From CAVQUE01 sp046290435 (GTDB taxonomy: Bacteria; Actinomycetota; Acidimicrobiia; Acidimicrobiales; UBA8592): DNA of 64,000 nucleotides. Shown here one piece after another: positions 31,549 through 40,221 of the stretch. Both the position numbers and the translations under genes were made by a program. Positions within the stretch are counted from its first letter, which is position 1; each line of letters begins with the position of its first letter. The notes under the pieces are model-generated. The model was not told the origin of the DNA. It made no database searches and saw only the letters and a list, made by a program, of their open reading frames with translations. The DNA is taken from assembly GCA_046290435.1 (NCBI GenBank), contig JBKAGO010000035.1, positions 62,001-126,000 on the forward strand. The letters run 5' to 3'.

Positions 31549-32652
31549 TCATCGGCTCGCCACTCGGTCCATGAGCTCGGCGAAACGGTCGAACAGGTAG
31601 GTGCTGTCGTGGGGGCCCGGACCGGCCTCGGGATGGTGCTGGACGCTGAAGGCAGGGACGTCTCGTAGCCCGATGCCTTCGCACACCCCGTCGTTGAGGT
31701 TGACGTGGGTCATGTCGGCCCGACCGGCGACGGAGTCGGCGTCGACGGCAAAATTGTGGTTCTGGCTGGTGATCTCGATGACCCCCGTGCGGAGGTCCTT
31801 CACCGGGTGGTTGCCGCCGTGGTGGCCGAACGGCATCTTCACGGTCTCGCCACCGATGGCGCGTGCCAGCAGCTGATGGCCGAGGCAGATGCCGAACACC
31901 GGTACCTGGCCCAGCAGGTCGGCGATGGTGCCGGTGACACCTTCGACCGCTGCGGGATCGCCCGGTCCGTTGGACAGGAACACCCCGTCGGGCCCGAGCG
32001 CCATGATGTCGTCGACCGACGTCGACGCCGGCACGACCTCGACGGTCCCGAGCTCGGCAAGATGGCGCAGGATCGTGGTCTTGATGCCGAAATCGACGGC
32101 GACGATGCGCCGCGGGGCGCCGGTGGTGGCGGCCACGGTGTAGGCGGCGTCGCAGGTGACGGTGGCGACGAGGTCGATGCCGTCGGTGCCCGGCTCGGCT
32201 GCGGCAGCAGCAGCGAGCGTGGCCTCGCCCGCGGTCCCGAATGCGCCGGGCATGGCGCCGAGGTCGCGGATGTGGCGGGTGAGGCGACGGGTGTCGATCC
32301 CGGCGATGCCGGGCACGCCATGGCGCCGCAGCAGCGAGTCGAGGTCGCCGCCGGCACGCCAGTTGGAGTGGCGCCGTGCGAGCTCGCGGATGACGACGCC
32401 GCGGCAGAACGGCCGGCGGCTCTCGTTGTCGGCGTCGTTGACGCCGTAGTTGCCGATGTGGGGGTAGGTGAACGTGATGATCTGGCCGGCATAGGACGGG
32501 TCGGTGATGACCTCCTGGTAGCCGGTGAGCACCGTGTTGAAGACGACCTCGCCCGATGCGACGCCGCCGGGTGGTGCGGCACCGATCGCCTCGCCTTCGA
32601 ACACTGCCCCGTCGGCGAGCACGAGCGCCGCCGGAGTGATGGAGGAGGTCAT
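31549..32652 (-). CDS. carA: Carbamoyl-phosphate synthase small subunit (glutaminase)
   Basis: CarA hydrolyses glutamine and tunnels ammonia to CarB. The 367-residue subunit has the N-terminal CPSase domain (FNTVLTGYQEVITDPSYAGQ region) and a C-terminal class I amidotransferase with the triad Cys in GICLGHQLL and His/Glu in QHHPEAGPGP. ATG 32652 overlaps the stop of the pyrC-like gene by ATGA, which settles the start against a longer open frame to 32883. Confidence 0.96.
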   Translation of the reverse strand: MTSSITPAALVLADGAVFEGEAIGAAPPGGVASGEVVFNTVLTGYQEVITDPSYAGQIITFTYPHIGNYGVNDADNESRRPFCRGVVIRELARRHSNWRAGGDLDSLLRRHGVPGIAGIDTRRLTRHIRDLGAMPGAFGTAGEATLAAAAAAEPGTDGIDLVATVTCDAAYTVAATTGAPRRIVAVDFGIKTTILRHLAELGTVEVVPASTSVDDIMALGPDGVFLSNGPGDPAAVEGVTGTIADLLGQVPVFGICLGHQLLARAIGGETVKMPFGHHGGNHPVKDLRTGVIEITSQNHNFAVDADSVAGRADMTHVNLNDGVCEGIGLRDVPAFSVQHHPEAGPGPHDSTYLFDRFAELMDRVASR

Positions 32653-33923
32653 CGCTGCGCCTCCCCGTCGATGACCACGGGCTCGCCGCGCGAGATCGTG
32701 TGGCGGACCCTGCCGTGCAGGGTGGCGCCCTCGAAGGCGGTGTTGGCGCTGCGGCTGGCCATGGCTGCTCCTTCGACCACCCAGGTGGCGGTCGGGTCGA
32801 TGACACAGAGATTTGCGGGGCGTCCGACGGTGACGGGGCCACCGTGGCGGTCGTCGATCCCGGCGATTGCGGCAGGCGCCCACGACATGGCGGACAGGAC
32901 CCGGGCGATGGGCAGGTCGAGGTGGGTCAGCACCACTGCCAGCGCCGTCTCGAGCCCGATGACACCGGGGGGCGCCTCGTCGAAGGGGACTTCCTTGCGG
33001 TGGGCCTCGAGGGGCGTGTGATCGGTGGCGATGGCGTCGATGACGCCGTCGATCAGCCCGGCCCGCAGGGCGCTACGATCGGCGTCGCTCCGAAGCGGCG
33101 GCACCACCTTGGTGGCCGGGTCGTAGGGTTCGACGTCGGCGTCGGCGAGGCTGAGATGGTGTGGTGTGACCGACGCGGTCACGGCCAGCCCGCCGGCGCG
33201 GGCGGCCCGCACGATGGCCACCGAGCCCGCTGCGGACAGATGCCGGTAGTGGAGCCGACCGCCGGTGAGGCGAACCAGGGCCATGTCGCGCATGACCATG
33301 AGCTCTTCGGCTTCGGCGGGGATGCCAGGCACCCCGAGCCGTGCCGAGAGCTCGCCTTCGTGCATGTGGCCCCCGGCGGCGAGCGATGCGCTCTCGGCAC
33401 GCTGGGCGAGCGTCACGCCGAGATCGCTCGCGTACTCGAGCGCCCGGCGCATGAGACGGTCGTCCTGGACGCATCCGGGGGCGTCGGTGAACAACCGGAC
33501 GCCGAGCGCCGCCAGCTCGGCCATGGGCGAGAGCTGCTCGCCGGCGCGACCGATGGTGATGGCGGCCGCGCACTGGACCTCGACGGCGGCGCCTGCGGCG
33601 AGTGCCTGGATGTCGCGCACCACGGCGGCGTCGTCGATGCACGGCGTCGATGCCGGCGACGCCACGATGGCCGTGTAGCCCCCGAGCGCCGCGGCACGAG
33701 CGGCGGACTCGACGGTCTCGGCCTCCTCGTGGCCGGGTTCGCCCAGGTCCGCTGCCAGGTCGACGAGGCCCGAAGCGATGACGCAGCCACCGCAGTCGAG
33801 CACGGTCGGGGCCTCGAGACCCTCGCCGAGCGCAACGATCCGGCCGTCGGCCACGGCCACGTCGACGCGGCGTTCGCCGGTGGCGTCGACCACGGTTCCT
33901 CCGGCCAGCACGAGATCAGCCAT
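32649..33923 (-). CDS. pyrC: Dihydroorotase-like protein (PyrC-type) lacking metal ligands
   Basis: The 424-residue amidohydrolase aligns along its whole length with type I dihydroorotase, but the catalytic metal centre is eroded. The usual DLHVHLREPG reads DLAADLGEPG, so both HxH ligands and the substrate Arg are gone. FTDDG reads FTDAP. HCED reads QRAE. MPNT reads SPAS. The later HxS (RHLSAAG), TPHHL and TDH motifs remain. It should not hydrolyse dihydroorotate. The pattern recalls the PyrC' pseudo-dihydroorotase of Pseudomonas, which is needed for PyrB assembly. It directly follows pyrB with an 8-bp overlap, as pyrBC' does. An active enzyme is expected elsewhere in the genome. Confidence 0.88.
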   Translation of the reverse strand: MADLVLAGGTVVDATGERRVDVAVADGRIVALGEGLEAPTVLDCGGCVIASGLVDLAADLGEPGHEEAETVESAARAAALGGYTAIVASPASTPCIDDAAVVRDIQALAAGAAVEVQCAAAITIGRAGEQLSPMAELAALGVRLFTDAPGCVQDDRLMRRALEYASDLGVTLAQRAESASLAAGGHMHEGELSARLGVPGIPAEAEELMVMRDMALVRLTGGRLHYRHLSAAGSVAIVRAARAGGLAVTASVTPHHLSLADADVEPYDPATKVVPPLRSDADRSALRAGLIDGVIDAIATDHTPLEAHRKEVPFDEAPPGVIGLETALAVVLTHLDLPIARVLSAMSWAPAAIAGIDDRHGGPVTVGRPANLCVIDPTATWVVEGAAMASRSANTAFEGATLHGRVRHTISRGEPVVIDGEAQR

Positions 33924-34866
33924 GGACCACCCCTGCCGGTGCGTCGGCCAGCGCGAGGGCGCCCTCGCCCAGGAGCCGGTACAGCACCGCCATGCGGATG
34001 ACCACCCCGTTGGCGACCTGGTCGATGATGACGGCGTCGGTCAGGTCGGCAACCGGTCCGGCGATCTCGACGCCGCGGTTCATGGGACCGGGATGCATGA
34101 TGAGTGTGCCGGGGTCGAGTGTGGCCGCCCGCTCGACCGTGAGGCCGAAGCGACGGGTGTACTCCCGCAGGCTCGGCACCAGGGCCTCGTGTTGGCGCTC
34201 GAGCTGCATGCGCAGCAGGTACACGACGTCGGCCGATGCCAGCGTCGTGTCGAGGTCGTCGGTGACGGTGACGTCGAGCCCTTCGAGGCTGTCCGGCAGC
34301 AGTGTCCGCGGCGCGACCAGCGTGACCTGTGCACCCATGAGGGTGAAGGCCTCGATGTTCGAGCGCGCCACCCGGGAGTGCTTGATGTCGCCGACGATGG
34401 CGATGTGGCGTCCCTCGAGTGATCCGAGCCGCCGGCGGATGGTGTAGCAGTCGAGCAGCGCCTGGGTGGGGTGGGCGTGCCACCCGTCGCCCGCGTTGAT
34501 GATCGATGCGTCGGTCCAGCGGGTGATCTGCAGCGGCACACCGGAGGACCTGTGGCGCACGACGATGGCATCGACACCCATGGCGGAGATGGTCTCGACG
34601 GTGTCGCGCAGCGATTCGCCCTTGTTGACCGACGACGACGACACGCTGAAGTTCATGGTGTCGGCCGACAGCCGTTTGGCGGCGGTCTCGAAGCTGAGGC
34701 GGGTGCGGGTGGAGTCCTCGTAGAACAGCCACGCGATGGTCTTGCCCCGCAGCGCCGGGACCTTCGGGATCCGTCGGCTCGAGACCTCGAGGAAGTGGTC
34801 GCTCAGGTCGAGCAGCTCACGCAGGCCCTCGGCCCCGAGATCGGCGATGGTGAGGAAATGCTTCAC
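33916..34866 (-). CDS. pyrB: Aspartate carbamoyltransferase catalytic subunit
   Basis: PyrB condenses carbamoyl phosphate with aspartate. The 316-residue enzyme shows the carbamoyl-phosphate motif DSTRTRLSFE, the SSVNKGESL loop and HPTQALLD. The domain order and length match the catalytic chain; no pyrI regulatory gene is present. It overlaps pyrR by ATGA upstream and the pyrC-like gene by 8 bp downstream, consistent with a PyrB/pseudo-PyrC complex. Confidence 0.96.
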   Translation of the reverse strand: MKHFLTIADLGAEGLRELLDLSDHFLEVSSRRIPKVPALRGKTIAWLFYEDSTRTRLSFETAAKRLSADTMNFSVSSSSVNKGESLRDTVETISAMGVDAIVVRHRSSGVPLQITRWTDASIINAGDGWHAHPTQALLDCYTIRRRLGSLEGRHIAIVGDIKHSRVARSNIEAFTLMGAQVTLVAPRTLLPDSLEGLDVTVTDDLDTTLASADVVYLLRMQLERQHEALVPSLREYTRRFGLTVERAATLDPGTLIMHPGPMNRGVEIAGPVADLTDAVIIDQVANGVVIRMAVLYRLLGEGALALADAPAGVVHG

Positions 34867-35405
34867 GCGTCTGCTCCCCCGCCCTGTTCGGTGGCGGGAC
34901 CCGCGGGGGGCCCGAAGGTGCCGAGCGACACCCCGTCGAGGGTGACGTCGACCACCTCGTCGCGGCGGGTGGGCAGGTTCTTGCCCACGTAGTCGGGTCG
35001 GATCGGCAGCTCTCGATGGCCGCGGTCGACCATGACCGCGAGCTGGACCGACCGGGCCCGGCCGAAATCGGCGAGGGCGTCGAGGGCGGCACGGATGGTG
35101 CGGCCGGTGAAGAGCACGTCGTCGACCAGCACGACGCTGCGGTCGGTGAGGTCGAAGGCGATGTCGGTGGGGGCCTCGGGGGCGATCGAGCGCAGCCCGA
35201 AGTCGTCGCGGTAGAACGCCACGTCGACGGTGCCGAAGGGCACGTCGGTCCCCTCGATCTCGGCGAGGTTGGCGACGAGGCGCTCGGCCAGGGGAACACC
35301 GCCGGTCTGGAGCCCGATGACGGCGACACCGACCAGGCCGTGATTGCGCTCGACGACCTCGTGGGCCATGCGCCAGAGGGCCCGCCGGACGTCGTCGGCG
35401 TCCAT
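34863..35405 (-). CDS. pyrR: PyrR: pyr operon RNA-binding regulator / uracil phosphoribosyltransferase
   Basis: The 180-residue protein has the phosphoribosyltransferase fold with the PRPP loop VVLVDDVLFTGRT (about 91-103) and the PyrR-specific VPFGTVDVAFYRDDF region. PyrR binds pyr leader RNA when UMP is high and so lowers operon expression. ATG 35405 gives the standard length and lies 18 nt after a terminator hairpin; AGGTG is just upstream. A longer frame from GTG 35471 would have to read through that hairpin and adds nothing like the family. It heads the pyrimidine operon. Confidence 0.94.
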   Translation of the reverse strand: MDADDVRRALWRMAHEVVERNHGLVGVAVIGLQTGGVPLAERLVANLAEIEGTDVPFGTVDVAFYRDDFGLRSIAPEAPTDIAFDLTDRSVVLVDDVLFTGRTIRAALDALADFGRARSVQLAVMVDRGHRELPIRPDYVGKNLPTRRDEVVDVTLDGVSLGTFGPPAGPATEQGGGADA

Positions 35406-35422
35406 CACCTGGGAGTGCGCAG

Positions 35423-35447
35423 AGAAAACGCCCCCACCGGGGGGCGT
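35423..35447 (-). terminator. Intrinsic terminator/attenuator in the pyrR leader
   Basis: On the minus strand ACGCCCCC and GGGGGCGT form a perfect 8-bp stem with a CGGT loop, followed by TTTCTCT. It stands between the promoter and the pyrR start, so it must be bypassed for operon expression, the layout of PyrR-type attenuation. Confidence 0.7.
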
Positions 35448-35489
35448 CGACTTCCGCTCGCGTTGGGCCACGCTGCTACCTCTCTCGCC

Positions 35490-35520
35490 GTCCGGGCCTC
35501 ACGGGACCCACTTCACGGAC
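35490..35520 (-). promoter_or_regulatory. PyrR-binding hairpin
   Basis: The minus-strand sequence GGTCCCGTGAGGCC (35508-35495) matches the PyrR-binding consensus of Bacillus (A/G-TCC-N-G-N-GAGG-C/T). It is enclosed by the stem GTCCG/CGGAC (35520-35516 with 35494-35490). It lies about 40 nt upstream of the terminator hairpin. Confidence 0.7.
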
Positions 35521-35528
35521 CGCCGCCC

Positions 35529-35556
35529 ACACTACCGAGCCCCGGCCGCCGCGCAA
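35529..35556 (-). promoter_or_regulatory. Putative pyr operon promoter
   Basis: TTGCGC (35556-35551) and TAGTGT (35534-35529) are spaced by 16 bp on the minus strand. The predicted transcript start near 35522 would fall just before the PyrR-binding hairpin, which supports both calls. Confidence 0.45.
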
Positions 35557-35574
35557 CCCGTACCCGATTGCCCC

Positions 35575-35623
35575 GATCTCGTCGCGCCTGTCCACCGTGA
35601 TGGTGGACGACCGCGACGAGATC
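35575..35623 (-). terminator. Long stem-loop between tauE and the pyr promoter
   Basis: GATCTCGTCGCG pairs with CGCGACGAGATC over 12 bp. Inside, GTCCACC and GGTGGAC form a further 7-bp stem with a GTGAT loop. It begins right at the tauE stop codon and has no U-tract. It probably ends the alaS-to-tauE run. Confidence 0.55.
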
Positions 35624-36340
35624 TCACAGGAGGCTGCGGATCAGCAACACCATCGCTGCGAGCGTCGACAGGCCGAGCACGAGGGGCCGGATGCCGCGCC
35701 GGTCGACACGAACCCGCAGCGACGACGAGGCGAAGAAGCCGCCGGCCGCGGCAGGCATGAGCGCCAGTCCCGCCAGGAACTGACCGCCGTCGAGGCGCCC
35801 CGCGATCGCGATGGTGATCAGGCTGACGGGGGCCAACAGCATGAACATCGCGGACAGCGTCGCCCGCACGTGGGGGCCGTCGTCGTGTTGGAGCACCAGC
35901 GCCATCGGGGGTCCGCCGATGCCGGCCGCGGTGGCTCCCACCCCCGACACCACGCCAGCCGACACCAGCGTGGCGCGGCTCTTCGTCACGCGGATCCCGC
36001 CGAGGGACAGGCCCACCCCCACCAACACGCTGACCGAGACGATCAGCTCGAGGGTGGTGTCGCTCACCGCGGCCAGCAGCAGGCCGCCGAGCACCGTCCC
36101 GGGGATCCGGCCGCCCATCGACCAGGCGACGACGCCCCACTCGACATCGCCGCGCTCGCGGCGTACCCCGAGAACGGTGATGGCGCTGATGGCCATCAGC
36201 ATCGACCCGGGTATCAGCTCCGGAGCGAACAAGGCCACGACCGGGATGGCCAGCAACCCCGCACCGAAGCCGGCGAGACCCTGCACCGCACTTCCCACGA
36301 ACACCATGGCCGCAGCGGCCAACAGCTCGAGCACGCTCAC
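35624..36340 (-). CDS. TauE/SafE-family membrane permease
   Basis: The 238-residue integral membrane protein has about seven to eight hydrophobic helices and the paired family pattern: an N-terminal QGLAGFGAGLLAIPV and a second-half GVVSGVGATAAGIGGPPMAL. Members export or import sulfite, sulfoacetate or other small organosulfur anions; the substrate here is unknown. GTG 36340 overlaps the GNAT stop as GTGA. It is last in a long minus-strand run. Confidence 0.88.
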   Translation of the reverse strand: MSVLELLAAAAMVFVGSAVQGLAGFGAGLLAIPVVALFAPELIPGSMLMAISAITVLGVRRERGDVEWGVVAWSMGGRIPGTVLGGLLLAAVSDTTLELIVSVSVLVGVGLSLGGIRVTKSRATLVSAGVVSGVGATAAGIGGPPMALVLQHDDGPHVRATLSAMFMLLAPVSLITIAIAGRLDGGQFLAGLALMPAAAGGFFASSSLRVRVDRRGIRPLVLGLSTLAAMVLLIRSLL

Positions 36341-36903
36341 GACCGCTCCGCACGATCGTGCCCGGACTGCCGCCCCGACCGGGCGATGGCCAGGACCCGA
36401 CGCCCCTCTCGCTCGTCGAGGAGCGTGAAGCCGGCGACCTCTGCTGTGCGCCACGACGCCACGTTGGCCGATGCACACTCGGCAACGAGCGCCTCGCCGT
36501 CGATGGTCTCGAACCACCAGCCCGTGGCCGCCGCCAGCGCCGTGGCAGCCAGGCCCCGACCACGGTGTCCGGGCCCCACCCAGTAGCCGACCAGCGCGGC
36601 GCGGCGACGCCGGTCGAACCGGTGCAGCCCGATCTCCCCGGCGACGGCGCCGTCGACCACGATGGCGGCGTCGATCGCCGTCCCGGCAGCCAGGCGCTGG
36701 TCGGCTCCGGCGATCCAGGTCGCAGCGGCCGGCGCCCCACCGGTGGGCGGCTCGAGCCACCGTCGCACCAGCGGATCCTCCCATGCAGCCGCGAGCGCAT
36801 GCGCGTCGTCGGTTCGCCACGGTCGCAGCGTGATGGGGCCTTCGTCGACATGCAGCTCGGGAAGCGGTAGCCCGAGCCACTCGTCGGGCCCCGCCGAGCT
36901 CAC
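36337..36903 (-). CDS. GNAT-family N-acetyltransferase
   Basis: The 188-residue protein resembles RimJ/RimL-type acetyltransferases: ITLRPWRTDDAHAL at the start, the acetyl-CoA loop GPGHRGRGLA and a C-terminal ECASANVASWRTAEVAGF segment. It may acetylate an N-terminus or a small amine; the substrate is not predictable. GTG 36903 overlaps the nusB stop and its own stop overlaps the tauE start, both as GTGA. Confidence 0.88.
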   Translation of the reverse strand: MSSAGPDEWLGLPLPELHVDEGPITLRPWRTDDAHALAAAWEDPLVRRWLEPPTGGAPAAATWIAGADQRLAAGTAIDAAIVVDGAVAGEIGLHRFDRRRRAALVGYWVGPGHRGRGLAATALAAATGWWFETIDGEALVAECASANVASWRTAEVAGFTLLDEREGRRVLAIARSGRQSGHDRAERS

Positions 36904-37400
36904 TCGGTCGAGAGCTCCGACACGGCCACGGCCCGGACGGCATCGCCGGGGTCGGCGAGCTCGGGCACCTCGATGTCGGTGGCCTCGTTCGGGCGGAGCT
37001 CGGTGGCCAGGCGTGCCAGCACACCGTTGACGAACCGGCTCGAGGCCTCGGTGGAGTATTCGGCAGCGAGATCGACGGCCTCGGAGATCACGGCTCCGGC
37101 CGGCACATCCTGGCGCTCCGCGAGCTCGTGGGTTGCCATACGCAGCACGGCCCGGTCGACCGCCGGCATGCGGGCCACCCGCCACCGATGGCTGACGGCC
37201 TCGATGAGGTGATCGAGGCGGGCGGGATCGTGGCCGATGCCCTCGACGAGACGGGCCGCGTAGCCGGTCAACGGCAGGGGCAGTCCGTCGACGAGCTCGT
37301 CGAGGGGGATGGACTTGGATTCCGCCTCGTAGAGCAGACCGAGCACACGCTCGCGCCCCTCACGGCGCGATCCCGCTGGGGCAACACGCGAATCGTTCAC
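36900..37400 (-). CDS. nusB: Transcription antitermination factor NusB
   Basis: NusB with NusE (S10) binds boxA RNA in rRNA antitermination. The 166-residue helical protein shows GRERVLGLLYEAE at the N-terminus, the RMPAVDRAVLRMATHEL helix and the C-terminal SRFVNGVLARLA helix. GTG 37400 overlaps the efp stop as GTGA, and efp-nusB is a common bacterial pair. Confidence 0.94.
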   Translation of the reverse strand: MNDSRVAPAGSRREGRERVLGLLYEAESKSIPLDELVDGLPLPLTGYAARLVEGIGHDPARLDHLIEAVSHRWRVARMPAVDRAVLRMATHELAERQDVPAGAVISEAVDLAAEYSTEASSRFVNGVLARLATELRPNEATDIEVPELADPGDAVRAVAVSELSTE

Positions 37401-37960
37401 GCGCGGCTGATGTAGCTTCCCGAGCGGGTGTCGACCTTGATCCGGGTGCCCTGCTCGACGAACAGCGGCACCTGCACGACCAGCCCGGTCTCCATGGTGG
37501 CGGGTTTCGTGGCGCCCGAGACACGGTCGCCCTGGATACCGGGCTCGCATTCGGCGACGGTGAGCTCGACCGATGCCGGCAGGTCGGTGCCGACGATCTC
37601 GGATCCGTACATCAACAGGACTGCGGTGGAGCCGTCGACGAGGTAGTTGCCGGCGTCGCCGAGCGTCTCGTTGGGAACGGTCAGCTGGTCGTAGGTCTCG
37701 TTGTCCATGAACACCACGCTGTCGCCATCGGCGTAGAGGTACTGCATCTCCCGCTTGTCGATGGTGGCGCGCTCGACGGACTCGCCGGCCCGGAACGTGT
37801 TCTCGATGACCGCACCGGTGCGGACGTTGCGGAGCTTCGACCGCACGAACGCGTGGCCCTTACCGGGCTTGACGTGCTGGAACTCGACGACCTGCATGAG
37901 GTTGTGGTCGAGCACCAGCGTCATGCCGTTCTTCAGGTCGTTGGTGGACACAGTGGCCAT
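37397..37960 (-). CDS. efp: Translation elongation factor P
   Basis: EF-P relieves ribosome stalling at polyproline stretches. The 187-residue protein has its three beta-barrel domains, with the tip loop HVKPGKGHAF carrying the conserved Lys and the C-terminal GTRIKVDTRSGSYISR signature. Several proteins of this window (Tgt repeat, CapA-like, MltG) hold proline-rich stretches that would need it. Starts at ATG 37960, 43 bp after pepP. Confidence 0.96.
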   Translation of the reverse strand: MATVSTNDLKNGMTLVLDHNLMQVVEFQHVKPGKGHAFVRSKLRNVRTGAVIENTFRAGESVERATIDKREMQYLYADGDSVVFMDNETYDQLTVPNETLGDAGNYLVDGSTAVLLMYGSEIVGTDLPASVELTVAECEPGIQGDRVSGATKPATMETGLVVQVPLFVEQGTRIKVDTRSGSYISRA

Positions 37961-38003
37961 CGAGCGCGGCTTTCCGTTCAGCGAGTGGTGAGGGGACGGC
38001 GCG

Positions 38004-39110
38004 TCACTGTACCGGCCCCCTTTCGTCGGACGGCAACGTGACCGCCACCGCGAACGGCTTCGGGCTCGACGTGAGGACCTCGGCGCCGTCGCCGGTGACC
38101 ACCAGAAGATCCTCCCAGCGCACACCGCCGCTGCCCTCGAGATAGACACCGGGCTCGACGGTGACGACCATGCCGACCTCGAGGACGTCGTCGGTGCGGC
38201 TGTTGATCGCCGGGCGCTCGTGGATGTCGAGTCCGACCCCGTGGCCCGTGCCATGGATGAAGTGGTCGGCGAGGTCGACCGTCGCCAGCGCCGACCGGCA
38301 GGCCGTGTCGATGGCGCGTGCGCTCACCCCGGGGCCGACCGCGGCGATCCCGGCCTGCTGAGCTGCGAGGACGGCTTCGAGGAGATGGCGCTGGTGGTCG
38401 TCGGGTTCGCCGACCACGAACGACCGTGTCATGTCGGAGCGGTACCCCCGGTACAGACAGCCGACATCGATGATGACGAGATCGCCCGGCTCGATGATGC
38501 GGTCGGTGGGCCGGGCGTGCGGCAGCGCGGCGTTGGGCCCCGAGGCCACGATGGTCTCGTACGCGGGACCCGAGCCGCCGTGGCGACGGATGGCGTCGTC
38601 GAGCGCCGCGGCGAGGGCCGACTCGGTGCAGCCGGTACCGGCGAGGGCCACCACCTCGGCGAGGGCAGCGTCGGTGATGGCGGCGGCGCGCCGGATCCGA
38701 TCGAGCTCGTCGGGGTCCTTGCGGGCACGCAGGCCGGCGACCAGGCCGGTGGTGGCGACGAGCTCGACGTCGACCGCGTCGGCGAGGCGTCGCTGCACCG
38801 CCCAGGTGATGTGATCGGCCTCGAGCGCGATCGGCCCGCTGCCCAACAGCGCGGCTGCGGCGCCGACGGCATCGGGGTCGACGATGACCTCGAGGTCGGC
38901 GCCATGGGCTGCGGCCTGCGCCGGGGCCTGTGTGGCGTAGCGGCCGTCGGTGCACAGGTGCATCGATTCGGCGTCGACGACCACGATGGCGTTGGAGCCG
39001 TCGAAACCGCAGAGCCACGCGATGTTGGTGGGGTCGGTGAGCACGATCGCGGCGGCGTGGTCGACCAGGGCCTCACGCAGCGCTGCGGCGCGTCCGGCGC
39101 CGGGGCTCAT
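38004..39110 (-). CDS. pepP: Xaa-Pro aminopeptidase, M24B family
   Basis: The 368-residue cytoplasmic peptidase removes N-terminal residues preceding proline. Its pita-bread domain has the five metal ligands in VIIDVGCLYRGYRSDMTR (two Asp), HGTGHGVGLDIHE (His), TVEPGVY (Glu) and VRWEDL (Glu). ATG 39110 overlaps the aroB stop by ATGA. The aroB-pepP-efp-nusB order is conserved in many Gram-positive bacteria. Confidence 0.93.
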   Translation of the reverse strand: MSPGAGRAAALREALVDHAAAIVLTDPTNIAWLCGFDGSNAIVVVDAESMHLCTDGRYATQAPAQAAAHGADLEVIVDPDAVGAAAALLGSGPIALEADHITWAVQRRLADAVDVELVATTGLVAGLRARKDPDELDRIRRAAAITDAALAEVVALAGTGCTESALAAALDDAIRRHGGSGPAYETIVASGPNAALPHARPTDRIIEPGDLVIIDVGCLYRGYRSDMTRSFVVGEPDDHQRHLLEAVLAAQQAGIAAVGPGVSARAIDTACRSALATVDLADHFIHGTGHGVGLDIHERPAINSRTDDVLEVGMVVTVEPGVYLEGSGGVRWEDLLVVTGDGAEVLTSSPKPFAVAVTLPSDERGPVQ

Positions 39111-40114
39111 CGGATCGCCTCGATGGCGTCGAGGAGCAGGCGCCGGTCGTCGATGCGGACGGGCTCGACGCCGTCGGGCCCGTCGAGGACGAAGGTGACC
39201 CCGTCGACGGCCTTCTTGTCGCGGCTGAACAGGTCGACGAGGCGTTCGGCGTCGGCACCCGCCGGCAAGGTGTCGACCAACTCGTAGTGGGCGAGCACGG
39301 CACGGTGTTCGGCGACGGCGTCGGCGTCGATGCGCCCCAGGCGGTGTGCGAGGACCGCGGCGTAGTGCAGCCCGACCGCAACGGCCTCGCCGTGGCGGAG
39401 GCCGAACTCGCCGTCGATCTCGAGGGCATGGGCGAGGGTGTGTCCGTAGTTGAGGACCGCACGTCGACCGCCCTCGCGTTCGTCGGATGCGACGACGTCG
39501 GCCTTGATCTCGACGCACCGGGCGATCTGGTCCCGCAGCGAGCGGGAGGTGAGGTCGTCGGCGCCGAGGAACCGGTACTTGGCCATCTCGCCGTAGCCGC
39601 ACCGCCATTCGCGCACATCCATGGTGGCCAGGACGTCGGTGTCGCATACGACGGCGCGGGGCTGCCAGAACGCACCGACGAGGTTCTTGCCCTCGGGCAG
39701 GTTGACCCCGGTCTTGCCACCGACCGCGGCGTCGATCTGGCCCAGCAGCGTGGTGGAGACGTAGACGACGTCGACGCCACGGTGGTAGACCGCCGCGGCG
39801 AACCCGGCGACGTCGGTGACGATGCCGCCGCCGACGGCGACGACCACGTCGTTGCGGGTCAGGCCCCACTGGGCCCATCCCCTGCAGAGGTCCTCGACGG
39901 TGGCGAGCGTCTTGTACGCCTCACCGTCGCCGATGACGAACGTCCTGTGTTCGATGCCGGGGTCCGCGACCACACCGACGCCGTCCTGGGTGACGACGGC
40001 GGCTCGTCGGGCCTGTGCGGGGATCAGCGCGCCGAGCTCGGTGATCGCGCCCGCGCCGATCACGACCGGATACGACCGCTCCCCCAGATCGACCTCGACG
40101 ACGACGGTGTCCAT
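39107..40114 (-). CDS. aroB: 3-dehydroquinate synthase
   Basis: AroB is the second shikimate-pathway enzyme. The 335-residue protein shows the NAD-binding VVAVGGGIVTDVAGF, TTLLGQIDAAVGGKTGVNLPEGKN split across two motifs, and zinc ligands in LNYGHTLAHALE and LRHGEAVAVGL. aroE lies two genes upstream in the same run, but no aroK or aroC is here. Confidence 0.96.
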   Translation of the reverse strand: MDTVVVEVDLGERSYPVVIGAGAITELGALIPAQARRAAVVTQDGVGVVADPGIEHRTFVIGDGEAYKTLATVEDLCRGWAQWGLTRNDVVVAVGGGIVTDVAGFAAAVYHRGVDVVYVSTTLLGQIDAAVGGKTGVNLPEGKNLVGAFWQPRAVVCDTDVLATMDVREWRCGYGEMAKYRFLGADDLTSRSLRDQIARCVEIKADVVASDEREGGRRAVLNYGHTLAHALEIDGEFGLRHGEAVAVGLHYAAVLAHRLGRIDADAVAEHRAVLAHYELVDTLPAGADAERLVDLFSRDKKAVDGVTFVLDGPDGVEPVRIDDRRLLLDAIEAIR

Positions 40115-40221
40115 CTTGTCGAGGTTACCGGCGGTGTCGGTCTGCGGCGGGATGCGGTGGGACCGTCACTGCCGTGAGCGGGAGGCAAACCGGCCCGCCC
40201 CGCCGGATCGGCAGGGCTGGA

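Noticed and set aside
34863..35471. PyrR starting at GTG 35471
   Set aside because: It has a fair ribosome site, but the extra 22 residues cross the terminator hairpin and exceed the family length.
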